Shown: one piece after another, positions 1 through 9,091 of the stretch
How positions within the stretch are numbered: the first letter of the stretch is position 1
Layout of the letters: each line of letters begins with the position of its first letter
Source of the DNA: Paratinospora sagittata
Taxonomy: Eukaryota; Streptophyta; Magnoliopsida; Ranunculales; Menispermaceae
DNA: 64,000 nucleotides
Direction of reading: 5' to 3'
NCBI GenBank assembly: GCA_035771175.1
Contig: CM069608.1
Location: 13,172,019 to 13,236,018, forward strand
The notes under the pieces: generated by a model
What the model was told of the DNA's origin: nothing
Database searches by the model: none
The model's input: the letters and a program-made list of their open reading frames with translations, nothing else
Translations under genes and position numbers: made by a program

Positions 1-390
1 TTCATTTTTCAAAAAAAAAAAAAAAAAATTTCTTTTGTTGATATATCTAGAACTATATATATATATATATGCATTCTATATATAGTTAAGATTTGGATTA
101 AAAACAACTATATATGATTTTATATAGTTTAAATTCAAATATATATATATATATATATATATAATTGATTCTTGGAAACTAAAAATTTAGTTATGATTAA
201 ATATGTCTATACATTCATATGTGAATACGACATATATGCATCAAATCACTAATGAAGAAATTTTTTTGATGGCATAAACACCAAAAGAAAACTCAAAAAT
301 AATGTCTAGCAGATAAGGCATAAATTTTAAAAAATGTTAGGAATATATTTTGTGTCTTTCACACAAATTTATTTTCCTTTCAGCAAAAGA
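1..390 (+). other. 5' leader of chromovirus copy 1
   Basis: AT-rich untranslated leader with poly-A and several (AT)n runs, alignable by eye with 50094-50584 of copy 2. It ends in a pyrimidine-rich stretch followed by CAG (381-383), seven bases before the ATG at 391. Copy 2 has the same arrangement. This looks like a 3' splice site. Confidence 0.6.
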
Positions 391-1968
391 ATGGCCTCAA
401 GGGAAGGAACAACTTCTATTAGCAGAGAACCAATTCCCACTAGACTAACGGAATTATCCAAAAGAGAGGTTGTGACCATGAGGAGCATCGACAATAGCGA
501 TCTCCGCCTCCGTCCAATCCTTCATGACAAACTCGCAACACTGGATTGGTTAAATATAACCAAAGTCGAGGGTCAAGTCTCTTACAACTTGGTCAGATCC
601 TTCTATGAAGCCATGAATTACGTGGGACTTCACGGAGATGAGATCAGCCCTCATTTAGAGACAACAATCATGGGAACGACAATTCCTATCAATATCGAGA
701 TTATTGCTCGCCTTTTGGAGATTCCGATTGAGGAGAGGATTATTGATCCACATGACCCCCAGACAGTTGCAAAGATCACCGAATCTAATGCACAACTGTT
801 CAATTTCCTCGCCAAAGAGCCATACACTCAATCAACATACACCAATCTCCCAAACAATCATCTTAAGCCATCTCTTGTCGGCCTCGGAAAGATTGTATAC
901 GGCAACATCTTGCCAGAAAGGGGCACTATGTCAAGGGCCCAACTCCTTGTGTTGTATTGCATAGAGAAGAAAATAAAGGTCTCCCTACCACACATCATCA
1001 TCCAACAAATGTTGAAGGTGATTCAAAACCCTTTAAAGAAGGAATTCCTCGGCTACGGAGTCTTGATTATGAGGATACTTTACGAGGCAAACGTTGACAC
1101 TTTCGATGGAACGTCAAAGCTGATCACTGAACCAGTTACATCATCCTCTATCTTCAAGACATATGGCACAAGTGGAGGGGTAACTGACGAAGAGGTATTC
1201 GGCACGACAATAAGAACTGCCGAAAGAATGAGAGACAAGCACGGGCGTTGCCTTCGCAAATGTCGACGCAAGATGCTAGTCAGAGAAGGCCCAAATAATG
1301 ATTCAAATCCACATCCTACATCAGACCCAGCCGGTAATCCAATCGATCGACCATTTACTGACGAAGAATTATATGCCACACTAAACCCACCTATACAAAG
1401 TCATGATAGACAAGGTACGCAAGCAAATCCACCAACTTGGAACGTGCCAACTCAAGGCAACACTTCGTACCAAAGATATCCAACTCCTGCGGTACAGTAT
1501 CAGCCAATTCCACAAGTTGTTGTACACCAACAACAACAGTATTGGCCGTCACCAAATCTTGGAGGGCCAAACATCCCAATGAGCCCAATGTTTCCAACTT
1601 TTTCACCTCAAACAAACCAAAATATCCAAGGGGTTCAGGTTAGGGGATCTCCGCGCAATCAATACAACTATGTACCACCTATGAATCACCCATACAACCA
1701 ATACTTTCCTCCAATGCCTATGGCCTACCCTTCACCTACGAGACAAATTACCCATCAACCACCAATGGGACAACCGACTAACCTACTTGAACGGTTAGAT
1801 GAAATGGCATCCAATATTGCTACACTGAAAGAGAGCCACAATAATATATTAACCCGGTTGCAAAACTCCGACGCAGAGCGTGCACACTCTCAACCTTCCG
1901 TTAGTAGTCGTTCTGTACGTAGTAGTCGATCTCGAAGGAGCGGTAGTAGACAAGAAAGTCACAATTAA
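391..1968 (+). CDS. ORF A: accessory ORF upstream of gag (plant transposon-protein type)
   Basis: Uninterrupted frame of 525 codons. I chose the ATG at 391, not the in-frame one at 334, because it follows the acceptor-like CAG and its M-A start is shared with copy 2. Residues about 35-250 form a conserved globular region resembling the 'putative plant transposon protein' domain seen in many plant retroelements. Short anchors are LRPILHDKLATLDWL, IARLLEIPIEERIIDPHDPQ and MSRAQLLVLYCIEKK. Residues about 300-450 are rich in Pro, Gln, Asn and Tyr and probably disordered. Near the C terminus is a short coiled-coil-like segment (LLERLDEMASNIATL), then a Ser/Arg-rich basic tail that could bind RNA. 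It lies upstream of gag in the same element. Function unknown; a role in RNA handling is only an inference. It is the only long frame of copy 1 without a stop. Confidence 0.75.
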   Translation: MASREGTTSISREPIPTRLTELSKREVVTMRSIDNSDLRLRPILHDKLATLDWLNITKVEGQVSYNLVRSFYEAMNYVGLHGDEISPHLETTIMGTTIPINIEIIARLLEIPIEERIIDPHDPQTVAKITESNAQLFNFLAKEPYTQSTYTNLPNNHLKPSLVGLGKIVYGNILPERGTMSRAQLLVLYCIEKKIKVSLPHIIIQQMLKVIQNPLKKEFLGYGVLIMRILYEANVDTFDGTSKLITEPVTSSSIFKTYGTSGGVTDEEVFGTTIRTAERMRDKHGRCLRKCRRKMLVREGPNNDSNPHPTSDPAGNPIDRPFTDEELYATLNPPIQSHDRQGTQANPPTWNVPTQGNTSYQRYPTPAVQYQPIPQVVVHQQQQYWPSPNLGGPNIPMSPMFPTFSPQTNQNIQGVQVRGSPRNQYNYVPPMNHPYNQYFPPMPMAYPSPTRQITHQPPMGQPTNLLERLDEMASNIATLKESHNNILTRLQNSDAERAHSQPSVSSRSVRSSRSRRSGSRQESHN

Positions 1969-2753
1969 TTACTGGCATTGTAAACTTTTCTTTGATATAT
2001 ATGAATGAATTGTTTTGTTTAAAGACTATCTTTGGTGGGCCGACTTACAACCATTTTTTCTTTTGTATCACTAACTTTGGAGTGGTATGGGACACAACAA
2101 AATTGGAGGATACTAAATAAAATGTGGAAGTAAGAAAACCCATGACCTGGTGTGCAAAGAAACATTTGGAGAAAGTTGCATTACTAATATTATCACTAAG
2201 TTTACACGGTATGGGACGAGTACACTTGGAAGATACTATTGGTGAACTTCTATTCAGCCAATGTTTTTAGAGGCCGTGTTCATACAACTTAACTTGGTTG
2301 ACACCCTTATTACTAAATTCATGTGGTATGGGACACATGAACTTGGATAATAATCGAAAAGACTAAGAGTAAGCGTCTGAATGCATAAGCTTGCAATAGA
2401 ACGTTAGCTCAGGCTATTTACCGAGGCAAATCTTAGAATTCTTATAACTCGTATGGATTTTCAATAAAATATATATGTATGTTCACAAAGACCAAAACTA
2501 AATCATTTGAAATACTTGCAAAGTTTTATACTTATTATATAAACATTCTAACCTTGTTTGTTTTTACACCATGGCCAAACATACGAGATATTTAAGATTC
2601 TTCGATTCCTCAACAAAAGCCTTACACTATACTTTGAAAAATAGGTGACTTTAATATTGCAGTACTCTCGAAATTGTTGCTGAGTAAATTATAACATTAT
2701 GCTTGGCTCGAGTTCCTAAATCTTGGTTTTCTTTTCTCTTTACCAGTGAGACA
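1969..2753 (+). promoter_or_regulatory. Conserved spacer between ORF A and gag, with three repeated motifs and an acceptor-like end
   Basis: Non-coding, yet strongly conserved with 58369-59148 of copy 2. It carries three spaced copies of a GGTATGGGAC-type motif (near 2085, 2209 and 2326), each followed about 10 bases later by ACTTGG or AATTGG. It ends in a pyrimidine-rich run and CAG at 2744-2746, just before the gag ATG at 2754. It may be an intron end or a packaging/leader element for the gag-pol message; the sequence alone does not decide. Confidence 0.5.
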
Positions 2754-3848
2754 ATGCAAACCAGAAAGAGAGGAAGGCCACGTACTGTTCGTCCAGCAGT
2801 GGAGGCACCTCCTGAGATTCAGGAACCGCCGCCTCCGACAACAGCACAGGCCACACCCACCACTGCCACTACATCTGGGCAGGCAATACCACCACCACCC
2901 GCACCCTTTGCCATGCCTTCAAGCATTGAAACCTTCTTCGCTGGATTTATTGAGGCGATGAAGGTCACTGTTCAAACTGTCGTTCGTGAGACTGCGGCAA
3001 GTCAGGTTGCCACTATTCAGGCACCTTTACGATTTGGATCGGAATTTCAAACCGAGCAGATTACCAAGTACAAGAGGCTACAACCTCTTACCTTCGCTGG
3101 CACCATTGATGCAGAAGAGGTGCAAAAGTGGCTGGATGAGTCAAAGAAGGCTCTTGATGCAATGGGAGTCGATGAGACTCGTAAAATTCCACTAGCGACC
3201 TACCAACTTGTTGGTGGAGCAAACACATGGTGGATCACAGTGAAAGAAGACCCAAGGGTCAACATAGCCGATATGACTTGGCAACAGTTCGAGTCAATGT
3301 TTATTGATGAGTATTTTTCCAGCGCTGTGAAGCGGCAGAAGCACCAGGAATTCGCTAAGTTATACCAGGACACCATGACCGTCAGGGAATATGCTGGAAA
3401 GTTCAAAGAATTATCAGTTTACTCTCTCTCCACCATCTCCACTGAGCAAGATAAGACTGAGAAATTTTATAATGGCCTTCGCCCTGATATTCGACAAGCC
3501 TTGTCGATCTTGGATCTCAAAATTTACAAAGAGGTTGTTGACAAGGCCATGAGCTTCGAACAAGAGAAAATCTTACAGGAACAGAGAATGAATAAAGGAA
3601 AATGGCCTGCAACGTTTTCCCAACATGGCTCACAACAGGGCAACAGGAAGAAGCCTTACTACAATCACAACCCAGCCCTCCCGGCCCCTGTTTCGAAGAA
3701 TGAAGCCACAACACCTGCGGCTGAACCTTCTAACTCTAACCACCAGGGTTTCCGCAATCATGGCTGTGGCGGTCGTTATGGACGAGGTGATTGTAGCAAC
3801 GGCAATGGCAGAGGTGGTGGTCGATACCACAATCAACAAGGCCAGTAG
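2754..3848 (+). pseudogene. gag: Gag (capsid) region, stopped before the zinc knuckle
   Basis: Structural protein of the retrotransposon particle. The first in-frame ATG is at 2754, right after the acceptor-like CAG; the frame is open from 2703 but begins there with TTG, which I do not accept as a start. A basic N terminus (KRGRPR) and a Pro/Thr-rich stretch lead into a Retrotrans_gag-type core (roughly residues 100-270) with the family signature TWWITVKEDPR and EYFSSAVKRQKHQEFAKLYQ. A Gly/Arg/Asn-rich tail follows. The frame ends in TAG at 3846-3848 and a second TAG (3910-3912) falls inside the CCHC zinc knuckle (CFNCG, stop, KGHVKHLC). Gag and pol are in the same frame, so both stops block the polyprotein. 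Confidence 0.85.
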
Positions 3849-6608
3849 AATAATCAGAATGGTCAGCTAAACAATCAGCAGTACAGGCTGACTTGTTTCA
3901 ACTGCGGCTAGAAGGGCCATGTCAAACATCTTTGTCCGCACCTTCAGCAACCTATTCCTGCTATTCCAGTCCAACAAGCACCACCACCTGTTGCTAATGC
4001 CCAACCCAGGCAGAACCAGGGTCAACGGAATCAGGGCCGAGCCTTTGCCATCGCTCAACAACCCCTCCCAGACAACAATGTAGTTGAAGGTACCTTTCAT
4101 TTGTTCAATACATTGGTGCATGTTTTGTTTGATTCAGGTGCTACGCATTCTTTTATATCGTCGTCATTGGTAAGACATTTAGGCCTGCATCCTGAACCCA
4201 CAAACATCACACTCCATGTCACATCACCGTTCGGATCGGGTACTGACGTGAATTTGCAGTGTTCTCGATGTGAGCTTCGCATGTCCGAACAGATAATATA
4301 TGCCGATCTTTTTGTGATTGATTTTGAAGACTTCGACATCATCCTCGGCATGGACTGGCTTGCACCACTGAATACAAAGATCAACTGTATGAACAAGCAA
4401 GTTCAGTTAACTTTACCTACAGGAGAGTTTGTCAAGATTCAGGGAACAAGGCAATGGATACACAAATCAACAGTTGCACTTCTCAAGTCACAACTTCGAG
4501 CGTTGTCTCTTGGTGACGGCAACGAATTACCAGCTCTGTACCCTCCTGAAGTACGTGATGTTCCAGTCATATCTGAATTCCCAACAGTTTTTCTTAATGA
4601 CCTTCCTGGTCTACCTCCAGTTAGGGAATTTGATTTTGAGATCAACCTCATACCTGGGACAGCGCCTATCTCAATTCCACCATACCGAATGTCAAATGTT
4701 GAACTGGTCGAATTAGACAAACAACTTAAGGAATTAGAGAGTAATGGCTTCATCCGAAAGAGTTCATCACCCTGGGGCGCTCCAGTTCTATTTGTTCGCA
4801 AAAAGGATGGTTCGTTACGACTTTGCATCGATTATCGCAAGTTGAATAACGTCACCATCAAGAATAGATATCCATTGCCTAGGATCGATGACTTATTCGA
4901 CCAACTTCGAGAAGCCAAATACTTCTCTAAGATTGATTTACGGTCTGGTTATCACCAACTCCGAATCCGAGAGTCGGACATCACCAAGACAGCATTCAGA
5001 ACTTGGTACGGTCACTACGAGTTCTTGGTCATGCCGTTCGGTCTAACAAATGCACCTGCTGCATTCATGGATTTGATGAATCACATATTCAGGTTATACT
5101 TAGACCGATTTGTAGTGGTTTTTGTCGACGACATCTTAATATATTCCTCAACTGAGGAAGACCATAAAATCCATTTGAAGATCGTCCTCCAGACCTTGCG
5201 AAGCCACCAACTGTATGCAAAGTTGAGTAAGTGCGAATTTTGGGCGAAGAGAGTTCAATTCCTCGGCCATGTGGTTTTCGGCAATGGCATTGAGGTCGAT
5301 CCTTCTAAGGTTGAAGCCGTCTTAAACTGGAAGCAGCCTACCACTGTTACTCAGATTAGGAGTTTTCTTGGTTTGGCTGGCTATTACAGACGCTTCATTA
5401 AGGACTTCTCAAAGATTGCTGAACCTATGACCAAGCTCACTCGAAAGGACGTGCGCTTCATCTGGAATCCCGCCTGTGAGGCATCATTTCAAGAATTGAA
5501 GAAACGCCTCACGACAGCACCTGTACTTATCACTCCAAGAAATGGAATTGGATTTTCATTATACACTGACGCCTCCCTCCAAGGGTTAGGTGTCGTACTA
5601 ATGCAAGAAGGCCAAGTTGTTGCCTATGCCTCGAGGCAACTGAAGATTCATGAGGGTAATTACCCAACATACGACTTGGAACTTGCAGCTGTTGTGTTTG
5701 CACTAAAATTATGGCGTCATTACCTATACGGTGAACGGTTCGAGGTCTTCTCAGATCATAAGAGTCTTAAGTACATATACACTCAGAGAGACCTAAACCT
5801 CCGCCAAAGAAGATGGTTGGAATTCTTGAAAGACTATGACTTTCAACTCCAATACCATCCTGGCAAGGCCAATGTTGTGGCTGATGCCCTGAGTAGAAAA
5901 TCTTATGTTGTTTGCACTCTTAACTATGAAATGGGAAAATTGGCTACAGAGATAGAGAACTTTAACCTCCAGCTAAACGAAGAGGGACCACGCCCACGAC
6001 TCTCTCAATTATCAGCTACCTCTGACCTCGTTCGCAAGATTTCAGCTACTCAAGCCAATGACCCTATGTTAATGGAGAAACGAGAACTTCTACTCAGCGG
6101 GCAAGACCTTCCTCATTGGTCAGTCTCTGACGACGGTGCTGTTTTCTATAAAAAACGTCTTTGTCTTCCGAACGATCCTGAGGTTCGGAAAGACGTGCTT
6201 ACTGAGATGCACTGTTCGAGATACGCTATGCATCCTGGGGGTGACAAGATGTACCAGGATGTCAAGCGACAATTCTGGTTTTTTGGAATGAAGAAGGCAA
6301 TTGCCGACTTCGTTGCTCGATGTCTTGTTTGCCAGAAAGTTAAAGCAGAACGAAGACTTCCCTCTGGCCTTCTCCAGTCGTTACCTATTGAAGAATGGAA
6401 ATGGGAGAACATCGCAATGAATTTTGTTACAGCCTTACCTTTTAATAATAAAGGGCAAGATGCTAACTGGGTTATCATTGACAGACTTACCAAGTCTGCA
6501 CACTTCTTGCCAATAAAGTTCACAGATAATCCCGCCAAACTTGCAGAACTATATGAAAGAGAGATCGTACTCCTTCACGGCATACCACTCACGATCGTCT
6601 CTGATTGA
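3849..6608 (+). pseudogene. pol: Pol region: protease, reverse transcriptase, RNase H, integrase N-terminal half
   Basis: Open from 3913 to 6605, in frame with gag. In order: zinc knuckle (3889-3936, with a stop), aspartic protease (FDSGATHSF near 4129), reverse transcriptase from about 4700 ([21 protein letters not shown] at the catalytic site near 5124), RNase H from about 5560 ([23 protein letters not shown]), and the integrase HHCC zinc-binding region (about 6209-6345, CLVCQK). The integrase core begins with MNFVTALP and DRLTKSAHF. The frame stops at TGA 6606-6608, inside the core. The linker LSRK at the end of RNase H is normal for chromoviruses. The product would copy element RNA into DNA and insert it, but this copy lacks a complete integrase. 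Confidence 0.92.
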
Positions 6609-7423
6609 GACCCTCGACTCACATCAAACTTTTGAAAAAGCTTCCAAAATAGAATGGGTTCAAAGATCACTATGAGCACAGCCTTCCACCCTCAGACTGA
6701 TGGGTAGTCAGAACGGCTTATCCAAATCTTAGAAGACATGCTACGATGCTGCATTTTGGACTTTAATGACGGATGGGCAAAGTATTTGCATCTAGCTGAG
6801 TTTGCATACAACAACAACTACCAAACTAGTATCGGCATGGCACCATACGAGGCTCTCTATGGTCGGCCTTGCAGATCTCTGGTATGCTGGTTAGATATGG
6901 CAGATCGACCGCAGTTGGGCCCTGAACTAGTTCAAGAGACTTCTGAGAAAATCACACTAGTAAAGGAACGACTTCGTGTTGCACAAAGTCGACAGAAGAG
7001 CTATGCTAACAAACGACGACAACCTCTAGAATTTGATAATGGGGACTTTGTTTTTATATAAGTCCAGCCCACCCGAGGTGTCAAACGCTTTGGGATCAAA
7101 GGAAAGCTCTCCCCGCGGTATATCGGTCCATTTTCGATCATTGAACGTATTGGCAAACTTGCTTATCGTCTATCCCTTCCATCGTCCATGCCTAAGGTTC
7201 ATGACGTTTTTCATGTATCTATGCTTCGCAAGTATCGTCCTGATCCTTCGCATATCAAGAGAAAGCAATACATATTTTAGATAGAAAAACTCAAGAACTA
7301 CGGAGACGTAGCATATCACTTGTGAAAGTGCTCTGGGATCACCACGGCATAGAGGAAGCTACATGGGAACTAGAATCCACAATTAAACAGAAATACCCTG
7401 CATTGTTTTCTAGTACCACCTGA
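6609..7423 (+). pseudogene. Integrase C-terminal half and chromodomain-like tail, broken
   Basis: Continues the pol frame with stops at 6606-6608, 6633-6635 and 6705-6707. The rest of the integrase core and C-terminal domain (AEFAYNNNYQTSIGMAPYEA; LYGRPC) is open from 6738 to 7058. The frame then shifts near 7055-7075 where copy 2 reads smoothly. About 50 bp present in copy 2 (near 62690-62740) is missing here near 7255. The last segment (VKVLWDHHGIEEATWELE, ending at the stop 7421-7423) resembles the C-terminal chromodomain that guides chromovirus integration to chromatin. Confidence 0.8.
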
Positions 7424-7520
7424 TGATGTGATACATTGTATTATTTTCACTTATAAATACCAGGATGAAACATTGTTTACACCTATCTTCATACATTGTT
7501 TCACTTGAATAACTATGCAG

Positions 7521-7640
7521 ATGTCTGAAAATCATATCAATGGATATAGTGATGCACACACGCAGTGGCTCCTTGGCAACCTGCGGCTACTTCGCAAGCA
7601 ATACCCCTCATCAATACTTGACTTGATTTCGAGGGCGAAA
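7521..7640 (+). pseudogene. Remnant of ORF C (post-pol ORF), mostly deleted
   Basis: Begins MSENHINGYSDAHTQW after an acceptor-like TATGCAG. It matches the start of the post-pol ORF of copy 2 (62995 onward), then jumps to the sequence just before the polypurine tract. About 400 bp of ORF C seen in copy 2 is absent. What it encoded is unknown. Confidence 0.55.
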
Positions 7641-7647
7641 TCCCTTT

Positions 7648-7660
7648 AAGGGGGGTAGAG
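7648..7660 (+). other. Polypurine tract of chromovirus copy 1
   Basis: Purine-rich AAGGGGGGTAGAG directly before the LTR start at 7661: the usual plus-strand primer site. The same tract occurs before the 3' LTR of copy 2. Confidence 0.85.
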
Positions 7661-8864
7661 TGTAATACTCTGTATTTCACAAAAAAAAAAAAAAAATTTA
7701 CTATTTGGGCAACGCCCGAACAAGCGCATGCCAGAACGTTCAGGCGCATGCCAGAACGTTCAGGCGCCAAAAATCTCTATATAAGGAACCCTCCTCATTC
7801 TCATTTCTCACACCAAAATCACTCTCCTTATGATTTTCCTTCTCTTTCCACTCATTCTAAGTTTTTAGTTTTTGAGACTCTCTGATCGAGACTCTCGGTA
7901 CGGTGCGACGAAGTTCTGTCCGGAGGAAAGCGCCAGATCGGAAAGAAGAAGTTTTTATCTGAAGGTGGGGAACGAAACATAGGTTTGCGTGTTTCATAAC
8001 TTTTATTAAAGTTTACATTCAATTATTATTATGTCTACTATTCATTTACACTGCATTATGTCAATAATGTTTATGACCTGAATGTCCTAACTTTGCACGT
8101 CGTGATACCGACCCTGATAAGGATCACCAGACGTTGCCAAAGTCAGTCTAAATGTCAAGAAAAGACCAGACCAGTAGACTAGACTAGTTCATGCATTGGC
8201 ATCATACATATCACCACCTAGGGACGTATATGGTTTATGACTCATAGAATAGTTAGAAGCATTGCTCACTATTCATGTTATTTCTCTGGAGATGGACGTA
8301 CATGAGAACTCGGCTACTCCGGGGAGGGACATCAGTACGTGAATCCAGAGCATCGTTCCTGAGGAGGGACGTACAAAGAGAACCTGGCTACGCCCGGGGA
8401 AGGACACCTGTACGTGAACTCAGGCGATGTACGCTCATCAAACCATTAATGCGTGACGGTGTCATGCATACATACATTTGATTGATTATGATGCTCACAT
8501 GTGTATTTTAAGATATTTGATATTGAAGTATGCTTTATTAATTGTTATACTCATGCACTATTTACCCACTGAGCGCGTTAAGCTCACTCCATTATTATTC
8601 AATCTTTCACAGGAAATTAGGGTGGACTGGGTGCAGGTTATGGGACCCACATTTTGTATCCTTTGTATGATTCATTGGGGATTTTGGGAGTATGTTCCCT
8701 TGACCATTTTATGTACAAAAGTATTCTGAATTAAATGAAATCAGATTTGTACTGTATATTGTATTTCCGCTGTGCACTCTGTTATTACCATTATGATTGT
8801 TCCAAATGCGCGCCCCGTCCGAGAGTGTACCGCCGGTTTAGGCGCGTCCGGGCGGGGTGTGACA
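7661..8864 (+). repeat. 3' LTR of chromovirus copy 1 (family A LTR, 1204 bp)
   Basis: Starts TGTAATACTC and ends GGGGTGTGACA, with short inverted-repeat-like ends. A TATA-like CTATATAAGG lies near 7778. It is homologous to 48904-50074. Near 8288-8431 a unit of about 75 bp (GGACGTAC...CGTGAA) is present twice, against once in the copy 2 LTR. A conserved hairpin motif (CACTGAGC, loop, GCTCACTCC) sits at 8568-8589, followed by TTTCACAGG. Confidence 0.9.
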
Positions 8865-9091
8865 TAGAGTGCATGCAATTCAAATCCTAATAGATATTTC
8901 TTACATATATAAATGCACAATCTGTACTTAAATAATTTTAAACTTATCCCATGTTCTGGCTAGTGAAGCACTAAAATATACACATATATATACATACACA
9001 CACACACATACACTTTTCTTTTTTGATAGGAAACGCGAACTTGTATTAATCACAAAGGGAACACACACATTGTGCTTCTGTATAAGAAAAA
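8865..9091. other. Short intergenic stretch with a (CA)n run and a LINE-like A-tail (inverted)
   Basis: Contains TA/CA microsatellites (8980-9012). The stretch from about 9016, read on the - strand, resembles the 3' terminus of a LINE running into an A-rich tail. Too little remains to classify firmly. Confidence 0.3.

Larger units (their letters stand above)
1..8864 (+). mobile_element. Ty3/gypsy chromovirus-like LTR retrotransposon, copy 1 (5' LTR outside window)
   Basis: Order seen: AT-rich leader (1-390), ORF A (391-1968), spacer (1969-2753), gag (2754-3848), protease-RT-RNase H-integrase-chromodomain region (3849-7423), remnant of ORF C (7521-7640), polypurine tract (7648-7660) and 3' LTR (7661-8864). 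In copy 2 the leader between LTR and ORF A is about 510 bp, so the missing 5' LTR of copy 1 should end roughly 100-150 bp before base 1. The RNase H, integrase and terminal chromodomain-like segment put it in the chromovirus branch of Ty3/gypsy; the Tekay/Del lineage is my best guess, not proven. Gag and pol share one frame, interrupted by five nonsense codons and a small indel near 7055-7075, so the copy is not autonomous. Confidence 0.9.

Noticed and set aside
2703..2753. N-terminal extension of gag beginning at 2703
   Set aside because: Starts with TTG and overlaps the acceptor-like tract. The first ATG, conserved in both copies, is at 2754.
8865..8869. TAGAG after the 3' LTR of copy 1 equals the last bases of the polypurine tract
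   Set aside because: Looks like a direct repeat around the LTR, but the polypurine tract is internal to the element; the true TSD partner lies outside the window.
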